A stretch of DNA of 6,681 nt from Actinomycetota bacterium (lineage in GTDB: Bacteria; Actinomycetota; Acidimicrobiia; Acidimicrobiales; Ilumatobacteraceae). Within the stretch, counting starts at the first letter, position 1. Each line of letters opens with the position of its first letter. Where the stretch lies: assembly GCA_026393655.1 (NCBI GenBank), contig JAPKZT010000099.1:1-6681 (forward strand). Reading direction: 5' to 3'. Made by a program: the position numbers and the translations under genes. This document shows, in pieces, positions 6,046-6,681 of this stretch. The notes beneath the pieces were generated by a model. The model saw only the letters and a list, made by a program, of their open reading frames with translations. It searched no databases and was not told the DNA's origin.

Positions 6046-6059
6046 CCCCGTCGCGCCCA
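5987..6059 (+). tRNA. tRNA-Val (anticodon GAC), intact
   Basis: A full cloverleaf can be drawn. The acceptor GGGCGCG (5987-5993) pairs perfectly with CGCGCCC (6052-6058), with A6059 as discriminator. The D arm is GCTC/GAGC. The anticodon arm is CTACC/GGTAG with loop TCGACAT, giving GAC at 6020-6022. The variable region is AGGTC. The T arm is CCGGG-TTCGAGC-CCCGT with a C-U mismatch at its outer pair. The discriminator A and anticodon bases A35 and C36 fit valine identity. CCA is not encoded (CTG follows the discriminator) and must be added by nucleotidyltransferase. Position 33 is C rather than the near-universal U. It converges on the downstream minus-strand gene, whose stop is 7 nt beyond the tRNA end. 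Confidence 0.9.
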
Positions 6060-6066
6060 CTGTGTT

Positions 6067-6681
6067 TTAGGTTTCGGCGATTGCTTTAGATTCTTGGGCA
6101 GCGCCTTTAAAAATCCCTTTGCTCATCAATGAGAGTTCACTCTTTCGTCGTTGTTCGTAGATTGTCGCTCGATTCGCGTGAATCGCCGCATCTTGCGGCG
6201 CTGCCCATCCTGCGAAGTCTGCAAGGTGACAGGCCATGCGAATGTCGCCGCTGGCCATCAATTCGAGCGCACGGTTCATCAAATTTTCTGCGCCACCCGA
6301 AAGTTGTGCAAGTTCGGTGGCGATTTGTGCGTCGGGCGCCGGCTTGAGTCGTGATGCCGCGCCATCCCACCAGCCACCGTAAAGTCGCCAAATATTTCTC
6401 ACGACAAATTCTGGTTCGTCATAAAGCGGTCGCATGTAAGGTTTATCCAAAATATTCTGTGGAACTTTAACGGTGTGAATGATCGTGTCTAATGTTTCGC
6501 CACTATTCATCATTTCGATTACTTGAGTGACGAGGCTCTCAAGAGATGTGGCGATGTCATCGAGCACGGTTGCGATTCGCGCCTTGCCTTCAATCGGCAG
6601 GCCGTGTGCGGGAACCAACAGTTCTGGTCCTTGAGCGATCATGCGGCGCAGTGCTTGAGCCCATTCAAATGCGTATCGCTG
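6067..6681 (-). CDS. MBL-fold alkyl/aryl-sulfatase-type hydrolase, C-terminal part (5' end outside window)
   Basis: The frame is open to the right edge, so the gene begins beyond it; 204 residues are visible, starting QRYAFEWAQALRR. Residues about 22-28 (LLVPAHG) match the end of the metallo-beta-lactamase domain, usually VPGHG, and the His may be a late active-site residue. From about 29 to 190 the sequence matches the alkyl-sulfatase dimerisation domain: VKVPQNILDKPYM, then VRNIWRLYGGWWDG, LAQLSGGAENLMNRAL and GDIRMACHLADFA. Family members such as SdsA1 cleave sulfate esters of alkyl chains. The protein ends soon after the dimerisation domain and lacks the SCP2-like lipid-binding domain of long alkylsulfatases. 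The THXHXDH metal motif lies outside the window, so activity cannot be judged and the substrate is unknown. Confidence 0.85.
   Translation of the reverse strand, partial: QRYAFEWAQALRRMIAQGPELLVPAHGLPIEGKARIATVLDDIATSLESLVTQVIEMMNSGETLDTIIHTVKVPQNILDKPYMRPLYDEPEFVVRNIWRLYGGWWDGAASRLKPAPDAQIATELAQLSGGAENLMNRALELMASGDIRMACHLADFAGWAAPQDAAIHANRATIYEQRRKSELSLMSKGIFKGAAQESKAIAET

Noticed and set aside
1..6681. CIRCE operator, CRISPR array, transposase or integrase genes
   Set aside because: Looked for on both strands and not found; CIRCE would be expected upstream of hrcA, outside the window.

Overview
The window looks like chromosome of a moderate-GC member of the Actinobacteriota, possibly class Acidimicrobiia. 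This is inferred from three things: an hrcA-dnaJ pair followed by rsmE, a BldD-type regulator with an actinobacterial C-terminal domain, and a tRNA gene without encoded CCA. No sequence search was possible, so the placement is tentative.

Positions 1-3947 hold five tightly packed plus-strand genes: the 3' end of hrcA (heat-shock repressor), dnaJ (Hsp40 co-chaperone), rsmE (16S rRNA m3U1498 methyltransferase), a BldD-like regulator whose C-terminal domain carries the cyclic-di-GMP-binding signature RXD-X8-RXXD, and hemW (radical-SAM heme chaperone). Gaps are 6 nt, an overlap, 2 nt and 4 nt, so they are very likely one operon with coupled translation. Shine-Dalgarno motifs are weak throughout.

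Positions 3931-4698 on the minus strand encode a PanB (ketopantoate hydroxymethyltransferase) family protein. It keeps the C-terminal half of the barrel with the catalytic Glu, but the N-terminal metal- and substrate-binding elements are shortened or replaced. It converges on hemW with a 17-bp overlap. A possible promoter lies just upstream of it.

Positions 4788-6059 are the most unusual part. A tRNA-Val(GAC)-like sequence starts at 4793 but breaks off in its T-loop at about 4852. An intact tRNA-Val(GAC) in the same orientation lies at 5987-6059. The two share about 64 nt at about 92% identity. Between them are a roughly 200-bp AT-rich spacer, one gene for a four-helix membrane protein (possibly DUF4239/bestrophin-like), and, on the minus strand, what looks like the last 30 or so nucleotides of a tmRNA gene (ssrA) with no body. 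Truncated tRNA, cargo, ssrA tail and intact tRNA together resemble the scar of one or more integrative elements that used tRNA and tmRNA genes as attachment sites. No integrase is present. Both tRNA copies have C instead of the near-universal U at anticodon-loop position 33.

Positions 6067-6681 on the minus strand hold the C-terminal part of a metallo-beta-lactamase-fold alkylsulfatase-type hydrolase with its dimerisation domain. Its N-terminal catalytic part lies beyond the right edge.
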